A program made the translations under genes and the position numbers. From IMG/VR virus record IMGVR_UViG_3300027759_000326, positions 1 to 28,853 of that record: a stretch of 28,853 nucleotides of DNA. One strand, given 5' to 3'. How positions within the stretch are numbered: position 1 is the stretch's first letter; every line of letters starts with the position of its first letter. The notes beneath the pieces are model-generated. The model was not told where the DNA came from. It was given only the letters and a program-made list of their open reading frames with translations, and did no database searches. Below are positions 8,401 to 15,092 of this stretch, piece by piece. This DNA comes from a virus.

Positions 8401-8518
8401 TTTGCCAGTAAGCGTGAAAATACTACCGTTTACAGGCAAAAGTATTGTAAAATAAACATATCCAGGAACTACCTGGTTTATTAGACTGTCCTGGCAGACG
8501 CATATAAGACTAATAAAC
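8401..8518 (+). promoter_or_regulatory. Structured non-coding leader between terminator and next virion gene
   Basis: This lies within the 191-nt gap between the capsid gene and the gene at 8545, and no ORF fits it. Three inverted repeats are visible. The arms are 8401-8410 with 8431-8440 (9 of 10 pairs), CCAGG 8462-8466 with CCTGG 8472-8476, and 8476-8487 with 8507-8518 (11 of 12 pairs). CCAGG could also pair with CCTGG at 8490-8494, and TGCCAG at 8403-8408 is complementary to CTGGCA at 8491-8496, so the stems partly exclude one another. A promoter is expected after the terminator. TTTACA at 8429-8434 is a possible -35, but no convincing -10 is spaced correctly. The role is inferred. Confidence 0.5.
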
Positions 8519-8544
8519 TTAACTTTATATGAAGGAAAATTATT

Positions 8545-9018
8545 ATGTCATCAACAACCTTTTCGGGTCCAGTGACCTCTACAGCTGGTTTTATTACTGG
8601 CACAGGCGTTAATTCAACAGTTACAGCATCAACATTAACAGTAACAGCATCTGCATACAATGGTCAAACAATCAACCTAAGCCGTGCAGCTGGTATCACA
8701 GTTACTCTTCCAGCAGCTACAGGTTCAAACGCTGTTTACAGATTTGAAGTTGCAACATCTGTTACATCTAACAGTTACAAAATTCAAGTAGCTAACTCAA
8801 CAGACGTTATGAATGGCTTCTCATCAGTTGCTGGTACTACAGGTACTGTATTCAGTACTCTTCCAGCTTCAGATACAATCACAATGAATGGTTCTACAAC
8901 AGGTGGTTTAATTGGTTCATACGTTCAAGTAACTGACCTTGCAACTGGTTATTATTTAGTACAAGGATCTTTAGTAGGTTCTGGTACACCAGCTACACCA
9001 TTTAGCGCAGCTGTTTAA
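8545..9018 (+). CDS. Beta-rich virion protein, possibly decoration or head-fibre-like
   Basis: The 157-aa product is Ser/Thr/Gly/Ala-rich with alternating beta strands and very few charged residues, typical of exposed phage structural proteins. Residues 1-35 resemble a fibre-type repeat start (FSGPVTSTAGFITGTG), followed by INLSRAAGITVTLPAATG at about 43-60, a block common in phage capsid-decorating and fibre proteins. It is isolated between two terminator-like hairpins (8372-8399 and 9028-9047), has its own long leader and a GAAGGAAAA ribosome site. This suggests separately tuned, high expression. The exact role is unknown. Confidence 0.75.
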   Translation: MSSTTFSGPVTSTAGFITGTGVNSTVTASTLTVTASAYNGQTINLSRAAGITVTLPAATGSNAVYRFEVATSVTSNSYKIQVANSTDVMNGFSSVAGTTGTVFSTLPASDTITMNGSTTGGLIGSYVQVTDLATGYYLVQGSLVGSGTPATPFSAAV

Positions 9019-9027
9019 TTAATCACT

Positions 9028-9048
9028 GGGGGCGCTTAGCCCCCTTTA
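9028..9048 (+). terminator. GC-rich stem-loop, probable terminator
   Basis: GGGGGC at 9028-9033 pairs perfectly with GCCCCC at 9039-9044 around a 5-nt loop, followed by TTTATA. The T tract is short, so termination may be partial or need Rho, allowing read-through into the gene at 9068. Confidence 0.65.
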
Positions 9049-9067
9049 TAACCCAAGGAGATTAATT

Positions 9068-9580
9068 ATGGCAATGCAATATGATGTAAAACAAGGTCAC
9101 ATAGATCAAAGCGGCTATCTAGTAAAATTTGCAACTAGAGTTAAAGGCGTGTCATATGTAGGCACGGCTACTGCTGGATTTGTAGTTTTATTTGATACAT
9201 TAACAACGCCAGTTTCATCTAGTGTTACTTATGGCAGATCTGGTACAACTGTAACTGTAACTAAAGTAGCTCATGGATTAAGTACAGGAGATAAAATTGG
9301 TATTCATTTTGAATCTGGTACAGGTGGTGCAGCAACTGATGGTAACTACACAATAACCAGATTAACTGCAGATACATTTACGCTTACAGATATTAATACT
9401 GGAACAATTACTGCATCACCAACAGCAGTATATTCTACAAAATGGCTATTAACTTATAATTCTTCTGCAGCTGATACATATAATAATGCTCCAATTATCC
9501 CAGGCGAAGGTGTGCGTGTAGATAATGGTGTTTATGCTTATATGGTTAACGTAGAAGCTACTCAAATATTTTACGGATAA
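9068..9580 (+). CDS. Conserved virion protein with an inserted beta domain
   Basis: The 170-aa product has an outer framework, residues 1-52 (YDVKQGHIDQSGYLV, then TRVKGVSYVGTATAG) and about 123-170 (PIIPGEGVRVDNGVYAYM, ending IFYG). It is split by an insert at about 53-122. The insert has the pattern SGTTVTVTKVAHGLSTGDKI, then GTGGAATDGNYTIT, then DTFTLTD, which resembles the FCCH-like beta domains found in many phage proteins. The framework family is recurrent in environmental phages after the head genes. A head-tail or decoration role is inferred. The ATG follows AAGGAG. Confidence 0.75.
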   Translation: MAMQYDVKQGHIDQSGYLVKFATRVKGVSYVGTATAGFVVLFDTLTTPVSSSVTYGRSGTTVTVTKVAHGLSTGDKIGIHFESGTGGAATDGNYTITRLTADTFTLTDINTGTITASPTAVYSTKWLLTYNSSAADTYNNAPIIPGEGVRVDNGVYAYMVNVEATQIFYG

Positions 9581-9583
9581 TAT

Positions 9584-9805
9584 ATGAGCGCAGAACGTGA
9601 AGTTATAGAACACGGTGTAGAAATTAAACATATTCAATCAGATGTGGATAGTATTATGGAAGATATGGAACAGCTAAAAGCTCGTCTTGATAGTATTGAA
9701 AAAACACTAGAAGAGATTAAAGGCGGTTGGAAAGTATTCATCGCTATTGCTACTGTTCTTTCTGGCGTCATTAGCTGGATGGTAACTCACTGGTTAGGTA
9801 AGTAA
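9584..9805 (+). CDS. XhlA-like membrane protein (holin-associated)
   Basis: This 73-aa protein has an N-terminal coiled coil (about residues 5-45, with heptad-like IKHIQSDVDSIMEDMEQLKARLDS) followed by a single C-terminal membrane helix at about 50-69 ending THWLGK. That layout matches the haemolysin XhlA family, small phage or prophage proteins linked to holin function at the inner membrane. It lies 3 bases after the upstream gene and its stop overlaps the next start (TAATG). Alternative: a membrane-anchored assembly factor. No endolysin is seen nearby. Confidence 0.75.
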   Translation: MSAEREVIEHGVEIKHIQSDVDSIMEDMEQLKARLDSIEKTLEEIKGGWKVFIAIATVLSGVISWMVTHWLGK

Positions 9806-10191
9806 TGCCAAGTAAATCTAAAGCACAACATAAACTTATGGAAGCAGTTGCTCATAATCCTAAGTTTGCTAAAAAGGTTGGAATACCACAATCTGTAGGT
9901 AAAGACTTTGCAAAAGCTGATAAAGGTAAGAAGTTTAAAAAAGGCGGTGTATCATTAGCTATTGGCCGTGGTGAAAAGTTACCAGTATCTCAAGGTGCTG
10001 GGTTAACTGCTAAAGGCCGTGCTAAATATAATGCTGCTACAGGATCTAATTTAAAAGCTCCACAACCACAAGGCGGTGCTCGTAAAAAATCTTTCTGCGC
10101 AAGAATGTCTGGAATGCCTGGACCTATGAAAGATGAAAAAGGCAGGCCTACTAGAAAAGCAGCTTCTCTTAAACGATGGAAATGTAACTAA
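9805..10191 (+). CDS. Basic virion-associated protein, DUF6321-like
   Basis: This 128-aa, strongly basic protein has two recognisable blocks. Residues 1-47 open PSKSKAQHKLMEAVAHNP, followed by FAKKVGIPQSVGKDF and DKGKKFKKGG. Residues 64-128 contain GLTAKGRAKYNAATG, then ARKKSFCARMSGMPGPM and RKAASLKRWKC. Both blocks recur in small phage structural proteins (the second corresponds, from memory, to DUF6321). The start overlaps the previous stop (TAATG). It is the first of four consecutive Lys/Arg/Gly-rich genes. A DNA-associated or virion-interior role is inferred. Confidence 0.75.
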   Translation: MPSKSKAQHKLMEAVAHNPKFAKKVGIPQSVGKDFAKADKGKKFKKGGVSLAIGRGEKLPVSQGAGLTAKGRAKYNAATGSNLKAPQPQGGARKKSFCARMSGMPGPMKDEKGRPTRKAASLKRWKCN

Positions 10192-10200
10192 GGAATTAAT

Positions 10201-10590
10201 ATGAAAAAGAAATCAACCAATCCAAGAATGGCTATGATGATGGGACGTGCAATGAGACGACCAGCACTAGCTGCAAGCCCAGCAGTAGCTCAACCAGCTA
10301 TTAATCCAATGGCTGCTATGGCTGCTCCAACAATGCCAACTATGAAAAAAGGTGGAAAAACTATGAAATCAGATATGAAAGAAGATACAAAAATGGACAT
10401 GGCTCAAGACAAAGCTATGATCAAAAAAGCTATGAAGCAACATGATATGCAAGAACACAAAGGTGGTAAAGGCACTAAGTTATCCCTTAAATCAGGCGGT
10501 AAATGTTACGCTTCTGGTGGCAAAGCATCTCAATTAGCAAAAGCTAATGGCATTGCTGTTCGTGGTAAAACTCGTGGAAAGATTATTTAA
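10201..10590 (+). CDS. Met/Lys-rich basic small protein with RGKTRG tail
   Basis: This 129-aa product is extremely rich in Met and Lys, probably mostly disordered or helical, with an Ala/Pro/Met middle (residues 20-50). Three or more GGK motifs follow, including YASGGKASQL at about 102-111, and the C-terminus is ANGIAVRGKTRGKII. The same C-terminal motif ends the next gene, and a variant opens the gene at 12588. AAGGA precedes the ATG. The composition suggests nucleic acid binding or packing inside the capsid. No named family is certain. Confidence 0.75.
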   Translation: MKKKSTNPRMAMMMGRAMRRPALAASPAVAQPAINPMAAMAAPTMPTMKKGGKTMKSDMKEDTKMDMAQDKAMIKKAMKQHDMQEHKGGKGTKLSLKSGGKCYASGGKASQLAKANGIAVRGKTRGKII

Positions 10591-10592
10591 TC

Positions 10593-10865
10593 ATGGCAGA
10601 TAAAGACAAAGCCCCCACACAAGCTGACTATGATAAAGCTTGGGAAGATGTAAAGAAAAATCCCAAATCAGCTCCTAAGTTTATTGATGGTATGCCTCCT
10701 AAAGAAACTCCTGACATTAAAAAAGGTTTATTAGAAGGATTAAAAGGCTATTCACCAAGCAAAGAAGTTAAAAAGTTTGATGATAATTATAAACAAGGCG
10801 GCAAAGTATCTTCAGCTTCTAAACGTGCAGATGGTTGTGCCATTCGTGGAAAGACAAGAGCTTAA
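10593..10865 (+). CDS. Basic small protein ending in ADGCAIRGKTRA
   Basis: The 90-aa product has a charged helical N-terminal half (DYDKAWEDVKKNPKSAP, then a Lys/Pro-rich linker) and a C-terminal tag region YKQGGKVSSASKRADG followed by CAIRGKTRA. The tag parallels the end of the upstream gene. It starts only 2 bases after the previous stop, with no strong ribosome site, so translation is probably coupled. Its stop overlaps the next start (TAATG). Function is unknown; a virion-cargo or DNA-binding role is inferred. Confidence 0.7.
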   Translation: MADKDKAPTQADYDKAWEDVKKNPKSAPKFIDGMPPKETPDIKKGLLEGLKGYSPSKEVKKFDDNYKQGGKVSSASKRADGCAIRGKTRA

Positions 10866-11113
10866 TGAGAACTTCTCGTGGTATGGGCGATATTGCACCA
10901 TCTAAAATGCCTAAAGGTAAAAAGAAAGCCCGTAGAGATGATACGGACTTTACTCAATACGCTAAAGGTGGCAAGGTAGGTTTATATGCTAATATTCATG
11001 CTAAGAAGGCACGTATTGCTGCTGGCTCTGGTGAGAAGATGCGTAAACCTGGCTCTAAAGGTGCGCCAACCGCAAAACAATTCAAACAAGCTGCTAAAAC
11101 AGCTAAAAAATAG
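10865..11113 (+). CDS. Basic small protein with GLYANIHAKK motif
   Basis: The start is the ATG at 10865 overlapping the upstream stop; an in-frame ATG at 10835 lies inside the previous gene and would add an unrelated 10 residues. The 82-aa product is Lys/Arg-rich. Residues 35-48 carry YAKGGKVGLYANIH and the C-terminal part has KKARIAAGSGEKMRKPGSKG followed by PTAKQFKQAAKTAKK. This IAAGSGEKMRKPGSKGAPT block is a recurrent signature of small phage proteins in environmental genomes, from memory. Function is unknown. Position in the basic cluster suggests the same compartment as its neighbours. Confidence 0.75.
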   Translation: MRTSRGMGDIAPSKMPKGKKKARRDDTDFTQYAKGGKVGLYANIHAKKARIAAGSGEKMRKPGSKGAPTAKQFKQAAKTAKK

Positions 11114-11121
11114 GGGTATAT

Positions 11122-11187
11122 ATGATTAAGAAATTTGTGAAAAAACTTATCAAGAAGCTTAAGAATTTGCGTATTCTGCAAAAATAG
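11122..11187 (+). CDS. 21-aa cationic amphipathic peptide
   Basis: This 22-codon ORF, ATG 11122 to TAG 11185, has a well-spaced AGGGG ribosome site at 11112-11116. The peptide has nine Lys/Arg and no acidic residues. Hydrophobic residues fall at positions 2, 5, 6, 9, 10, 13, 16 and 19, and Lys/Arg at 3, 4, 7, 8, 11, 12, 14, 17 and 21, giving a textbook amphipathic helix (core VKKLIKKLKNL). The stop is 7 bases before the next ATG. It resembles membrane-active antimicrobial peptides in design. Possible roles are lysis helper, membrane effector, or simply a coupling leader for the connector gene. Being so short, it could be chance. Confidence 0.5.
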   Translation: MIKKFVKKLIKKLKNLRILQK

Positions 11188-11194
11188 GTAAACA

Positions 11195-12142
11195 ATGGCC
11201 TCAACTACAGGAACCACCCTATTTAATCTAAACATGAATGACCTCATTGAAGAGGCATTTGAGCGCTGTGGTTTAGAGTTAAGATCAGGTTACGATTTTA
11301 GAACTGCTAGACGATCACTTAATCTATTAACAATTGAGTGGGCTAATCGTGGTATTAACCTTTGGACAATTGAAGAAGGTCAAATACAAATGGCTACAGG
11401 CCAGATTACCTATGCTCTTCCAGTAGATACTATTGATTTATTAAGTATGATTACTAGAACTGGTAATGGTGGACCTAACCAACAAGACATTAATATTAAT
11501 CGTATATCAGAAGATACTTATTCTACGATTCCAAATAAATTAGCTACAGGCCGTCCTATCCAAGTATGGATTAATAGACAGTCTGGTATGTCTAACACAA
11601 GCACTGTATATCTAGCAGCTTCTATTAGTGCTACAGATACTACCATTACATTAAGCACTGTATCAGGTATTGCAGCAGCTGGATTTATTCAGATAGATAA
11701 CGAAATTATTTACTATCCAAATGTAGATAGCACAAATAACCAATTATTAAATTGTGCTCGTGGTCAAAACAATACAACAGCAGCAGCCCATATTGCTACA
11801 GTAACACCACGCAATTATCTTACTATACAAAACTTACCAAGTGTAAATGTATGGCCAAGCCCTAACTCTCCTGGCAATCAGTATACATTTGTATATTGGA
11901 GAATGCGTAGAGTGCAAGATGCTGGCACTGGCGTAACAGTTAATGATATTCCATTTAGATTCTTACCATGTATGGTAGCTGGATTAGCTTATTACTTAGC
12001 TATTAAATCCCCTGCAGTAGATCCTAATAGAGTAGCATTCTTACAGTCTGACTATGAAAAACAATGGGATCTAGCATCTCAAGAGGACAGAGAAAAGGCA
12101 CCAATTAGATTTGTGCCTAGAAATATGTCTTATATAAGGTAA
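11195..12142 (+). CDS. Head-to-tail connector (P22 gp4 / T7 gp11-like adaptor)
   Basis: The 315-aa product has the N-terminal helical pattern of podovirus adaptors (LIEEAFERCGLEL, YDFRTARRSLNLL, then EWANRGINLWTIE at 49-61). Its C-terminal part, DIPFRFLPCMVAGLAYYLA then DYEKQWDLASQEDREKA, returns to that family, which forms the ring below the portal. An inserted beta domain at about 134-206 contains STVYLAASISATDTTITL, IDNEIIYY and CARGQNNTTAAAH, a small module seen in other phage structural proteins. Expression is likely tied to the tiny upstream peptide, since its own ribosome site is weak. Confidence 0.8.
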   Translation: MASTTGTTLFNLNMNDLIEEAFERCGLELRSGYDFRTARRSLNLLTIEWANRGINLWTIEEGQIQMATGQITYALPVDTIDLLSMITRTGNGGPNQQDININRISEDTYSTIPNKLATGRPIQVWINRQSGMSNTSTVYLAASISATDTTITLSTVSGIAAAGFIQIDNEIIYYPNVDSTNNQLLNCARGQNNTTAAAHIATVTPRNYLTIQNLPSVNVWPSPNSPGNQYTFVYWRMRRVQDAGTGVTVNDIPFRFLPCMVAGLAYYLAIKSPAVDPNRVAFLQSDYEKQWDLASQEDREKAPIRFVPRNMSYIR

Positions 12143-12144
12143 TT

Positions 12145-12573
12145 ATGGCTACCAAGTATTCAAGCGGTAAACACTCCATTGCCGAATGTGATCGTTGTGG
12201 TCAACGCTATAAGCTTTCAGAATTAAGAAAACTTATACTTAAAACAAAACAGATTAGCGTTAAGGTTTGTCCAGAATGCTGGGAACCAGATCAACCACAG
12301 TTATTATTAGGTATGTATCCTGTGAATGATCCACAAGCAGTTCGTGAACCAAGACCAGATGTATCCTATCAAATATCTGGTAATACAGGTTTACAAATTG
12401 GATTAAATAATTCTAACAATATTCAAGATAATGGTTACCCTCAAGATGGTAGCCGTCAAATTGAATGGGGTTGGAATCCAGTAGGTGGAGCAAGTTACTT
12501 TGATACTTTATTAACGCCTAACCACCTTATAAGTAATGTTATAATAGGCGATGTAACAATTGTCACAACTTAA
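12145..12573 (+). CDS. Zinc-ribbon virion-region protein
   Basis: The 142-aa product opens with a zinc-ribbon: Cys15-x2-Cys18 (ECDRCGQRYKL) and Cys42-x2-Cys45 (KVCPECWEPDQPQL), joined by a basic helix. It is followed by DPQAVREPRPD at about 62-72 and a polar Asn/Gln/Gly-rich tail. Similar zinc-ribbon proteins with the DPQA-x-R-x-PRPD block accompany connector genes in environmental phages, from memory. The four Cys argue for structural zinc. The job is unknown; it may bind DNA or stabilise the neck. AAGG lies 8 bases before the ATG. Confidence 0.75.
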   Translation: MATKYSSGKHSIAECDRCGQRYKLSELRKLILKTKQISVKVCPECWEPDQPQLLLGMYPVNDPQAVREPRPDVSYQISGNTGLQIGLNNSNNIQDNGYPQDGSRQIEWGWNPVGGASYFDTLLTPNHLISNVIIGDVTIVTT

Positions 12574-12587
12574 TTAGGAGAAATAAA

Positions 12588-12782
12588 ATGGCATTTCGTA
12601 AAGCAGCTGATGGTATTACTAAACAAGGTAAAACTAAAGGCAAAAATCTAGGTGATTCAGGACCAATAGCTGGTATTCAATCTGGTAAAGGTTCTAAGGG
12701 TGCTTCTTCAGTAACTTCATTATCTATGAAGAAACTTGGACGCAATTTAGCAAGAGCAATGAATCAAAAAAAAGGTAAATAA
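12588..12782 (+). CDS. Small basic Gly/Lys-rich protein
   Basis: The 64-aa product begins MAFRKAADGITKQGKTKGKN, a variant of the ADG-x2-x2-GKTRG tag found at the C-termini of the genes at 10201 and 10593, here at the N-terminus. The middle is Gly/Ser/Lys-rich and the end is a basic helix SMKKLGRNLARAMNQKKGK. AGGAG precedes the ATG. It has no acidic cluster or membrane segment. A DNA- or capsid-interior role is inferred from charge and context. Confidence 0.72.
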   Translation: MAFRKAADGITKQGKTKGKNLGDSGPIAGIQSGKGSKGASSVTSLSMKKLGRNLARAMNQKKGK

Positions 12783-12784
12783 TC

Positions 12785-13117
12785 ATGACTACAGAACGCA
12801 AAGTTCCAGTGACACCAGCAGAATCTTATCCTTTAGGTAATGCTAAAGAGAATAAAGATGCTAGTGCATATACTGGATTTAAATATCCATCTGGCGGTGG
12901 TGATGACATTGGTGTTTATAAACAACCTATGGATAATCCAAATGGCACAGAGCAAAATGCAGTAGCTATGCCTGGCAACGGAATAGATAGAATGAATATT
13001 TCTGTTGGTGGCGTAAGTAAAGGTAACTATGCAGAAGTAAACCCATATGGCGTTAAAGAAATGCGTGGTTATGGTGCAGCTACTAAAGGTCGTAAGATTA
13101 GCGGTAAACAAGGCTAG
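12785..13117 (+). CDS. Small Gly-rich protein with RGYGAATKG tail
   Basis: The 110-aa product is polar, Gly/Asn/Pro-rich and likely disordered. It ends in EMRGYGAATKGRKISGKQG, resembling the RG-x-GAATKG tails that I recall from small proteins of other environmental phages. It starts 2 bases after the upstream stop, without a strong ribosome site, and the next gene starts 2 bases after its own stop, so all three are probably coupled. Function is unknown; virion-associated by context. Confidence 0.7.
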   Translation: MTTERKVPVTPAESYPLGNAKENKDASAYTGFKYPSGGGDDIGVYKQPMDNPNGTEQNAVAMPGNGIDRMNISVGGVSKGNYAEVNPYGVKEMRGYGAATKGRKISGKQG

Positions 13118-13119
13118 TA

Positions 13120-14040
13120 ATGAACTACGTTCAACTGTATCAATCAATTCAGGATTATGCGGAAACTACGGAACAATTATTCGTAGCTAATATACCTCGT
13201 TTTGTTCAAGAAGCTGAAGAACGTATTTATAATTCAGTTCAATTACCTTCGTTACGTAAAAACGTTACAGGTACTTTGACATCTGGCAATAAATACTTAT
13301 CACTTCCAAACGATTGGTTATCTACATATTCTTTTGCTGTTATTAATCCAGATGGAACGTATGAATATCTTTTAAACAAAGATGTAAACTATATTAGACA
13401 AGCTTTCCCTAGTCCTACTGATACAGGAACACCAACGCATTATGCATTGTTTGGGTCTCAATATAGTGCTATTAATGAGCTATCTCTTCTTTTAGGGCCA
13501 ACGCCTGATGCAAGCTATAATGCTGAATTACATTATTACTATTACCCACCTACTATTGTGCAAGGTCAAATTACATTAATAGCTATTACCACAGTAGGGT
13601 CATTATATGTTCCTGGCGTATATGAGAACGTATCGTTAACTGGTGGTTCTGGATCTGGTGCTACAGCTACTATTGTCATTAATTCATCTGGTGCAGTGAG
13701 CTCAATCACTTTAAATGAAGGTGGTCAGTTCTATGTAGTAGGCAATATATTAAGTGCCGCTACAGCAAACTTAGGTGGCGCTGGTTCTGGATTTACTGCA
13801 ACTGTAACTGGTGTATCTAATTCAACTGGCACTTCATGGCTAGGTGATAACTATGATCCAGTCTTGTTTTATGGCGCAATGCGTGAAGCTATGATCTTCC
13901 AAAAACAAGAAGCTGATATTATTAAGAACTACGAAGATAAGTATCAAGAAGCTGTACAACAACTTAAACGTCTTGGTGATGGTCTTGAAAGAGGTGATGC
14001 GTACCGTGATGGACAAACTAAACTTAGAGTTAATTCATGA
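13120..14040 (+). CDS. Adaptor/connector protein (SU10 adaptor-like) with inserted repeat domain
   Basis: The 306-aa product has an N-terminal part typical of phage adaptor families: LFVANIPRFVQEAEERIYNSV at 20-40, YLSLPNDWL, then a beta region to about 148. The C-terminal helix (DPVLFYGAMREAMIFQK, then YEDKYQEAVQQLKRLGDG) matches the same family. Between them, residues 150-235 form a Gly-rich beta insert (VSLTGGSGSGATATIVI, SSITLNEGGQFYVVG, GGAGSGFTATVTG) like modules in phage fibres. It probably forms a neck ring with the protein at 11195. Family assignment is from memory of motifs. Confidence 0.75.
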   Translation: MNYVQLYQSIQDYAETTEQLFVANIPRFVQEAEERIYNSVQLPSLRKNVTGTLTSGNKYLSLPNDWLSTYSFAVINPDGTYEYLLNKDVNYIRQAFPSPTDTGTPTHYALFGSQYSAINELSLLLGPTPDASYNAELHYYYYPPTIVQGQITLIAITTVGSLYVPGVYENVSLTGGSGSGATATIVINSSGAVSSITLNEGGQFYVVGNILSAATANLGGAGSGFTATVTGVSNSTGTSWLGDNYDPVLFYGAMREAMIFQKQEADIIKNYEDKYQEAVQQLKRLGDGLERGDAYRDGQTKLRVNS

Positions 14041-14462
14041 TAACTCAAACCGCTTGTACAGTATTTAAATCTAATATGCTTAAAGGACTAGAAAACTTTA
14101 ATGCAGGTACGCCATATACATATAAAATAGCCCTTTATAACGCATTAGCAGATCTAGGTGATGCTACGACAGCCTATACCACAACTAATGAGGTTACAGG
14201 CACAGGATATGCAGCTGGAGGGGTAGTTTTAACCCCTACGACAATACTTTCAGATACAGAAGATAATACAGCTTACTTATCATTTGCTAACGTCACATGG
14301 ACTCCAGCAAATTTTACTTGTAGGGGTGCTTTAGTTTATAATAGCACTACAAATGCAGCAGTTTTTGTATTAAATTTTGGCTCTGATAAGACGGCTACCA
14401 CCAGTTTTACAGTGCAATTTCCAACGGCAAATTCAACAAGTGCCATTTTAAGAATAAGTTAA
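14037..14462 (+). CDS. Beta-rich tail/neck protein
   Basis: The 141-aa product overlaps the adaptor by ATGA. It begins ITQTACTVFKSNMLKGLENF, then PYTYKIALYNALADLG at about 26-41, followed by beta strands rich in Thr/Ala and a TWTPANFTCRGALVYNST block at about 88-105. This arrangement recurs in small structural proteins encoded just before fibre genes in environmental phages. A tail-tube or neck role is inferred from position; there is no catalytic motif. Confidence 0.7.
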   Translation: MITQTACTVFKSNMLKGLENFNAGTPYTYKIALYNALADLGDATTAYTTTNEVTGTGYAAGGVVLTPTTILSDTEDNTAYLSFANVTWTPANFTCRGALVYNSTTNAAVFVLNFGSDKTATTSFTVQFPTANSTSAILRIS

Positions 14463-14471
14463 GGAGTAATT

Positions 14472-15083
14472 ATGAATCAAAACGAAAAAGGTGGATTTGG
14501 GGATAATGCTACCATCACGCTAAATGCTGGTGCTGCTGCTAATGAAACTGTAGGTATTGAAGGTTTTTATGAAGTAAAATGTCATGATAAAGATGGCAAT
14601 TTAAAATGGGAAGATTCATTTCCTAATCTAGTAAACGCTGTAGGTAAACAATTAATGTTAGATACCTTATTAAAAGGTTCTTCATATTCTGTAACAGGTC
14701 CATTTTTAGGTCTTATTTCAGGTGCATCACCAACATTTGGTACAGGATCAGACACACAAACGTCACACGCTGGTTGGACAGAGTTTACTAACTACACAGT
14801 AGGTGGTTCAGCAGTACGTGGTACAGCAGTGTTTGCCTCAGCAACATCAGCTGGATCAACACCATCAAACGTAACTACATCTGCAGCAACAGCAATTGTT
14901 TATACAATTACAGGTGCTGGCGGTACAGTAGGCGGATGTTTCTTGGTAACAGGTACTGGTGCTACATCGGCTCAATCTAATACTGGTGGTACATTGTATT
15001 CTGCAGGTGCATTTACAACAGCTAAAGTTACAACAGCTGGTGATACAGTAAGCGTTACATACTCTACAACAGCTACTAGCTAA
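14472..15083 (+). CDS. Conserved tail structural protein
   Basis: The 203-aa product contains a readable core at about 25-75: GIEGFYEVKCHDKDGNLKW, then FPNLVNAVGKQLMLDTLL. GPFLGLISGASP and GWTEFTNYTVGGSAVRG follow. The remainder is Thr/Ala/Gly-rich beta. The G-K-x-L-M-L-D-T-x-L block is familiar from tail proteins of many phages that precede fibres. AAGGAG precedes the ATG and another AAGGAG, at its stop, serves the next gene. The role in the tail is inferred. Confidence 0.75.
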   Translation: MNQNEKGGFGDNATITLNAGAAANETVGIEGFYEVKCHDKDGNLKWEDSFPNLVNAVGKQLMLDTLLKGSSYSVTGPFLGLISGASPTFGTGSDTQTSHAGWTEFTNYTVGGSAVRGTAVFASATSAGSTPSNVTTSAATAIVYTITGAGGTVGGCFLVTGTGATSAQSNTGGTLYSAGAFTTAKVTTAGDTVSVTYSTTATS

Positions 15084-15092
15084 GGAGCTTAA

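Noticed and set aside
8429-8458. TTTACA followed by an AT-rich stretch as a sigma70 promoter
   Set aside because: No hexamer close to TATAAT lies 16-18 bases downstream; kept only as part of the leader description.
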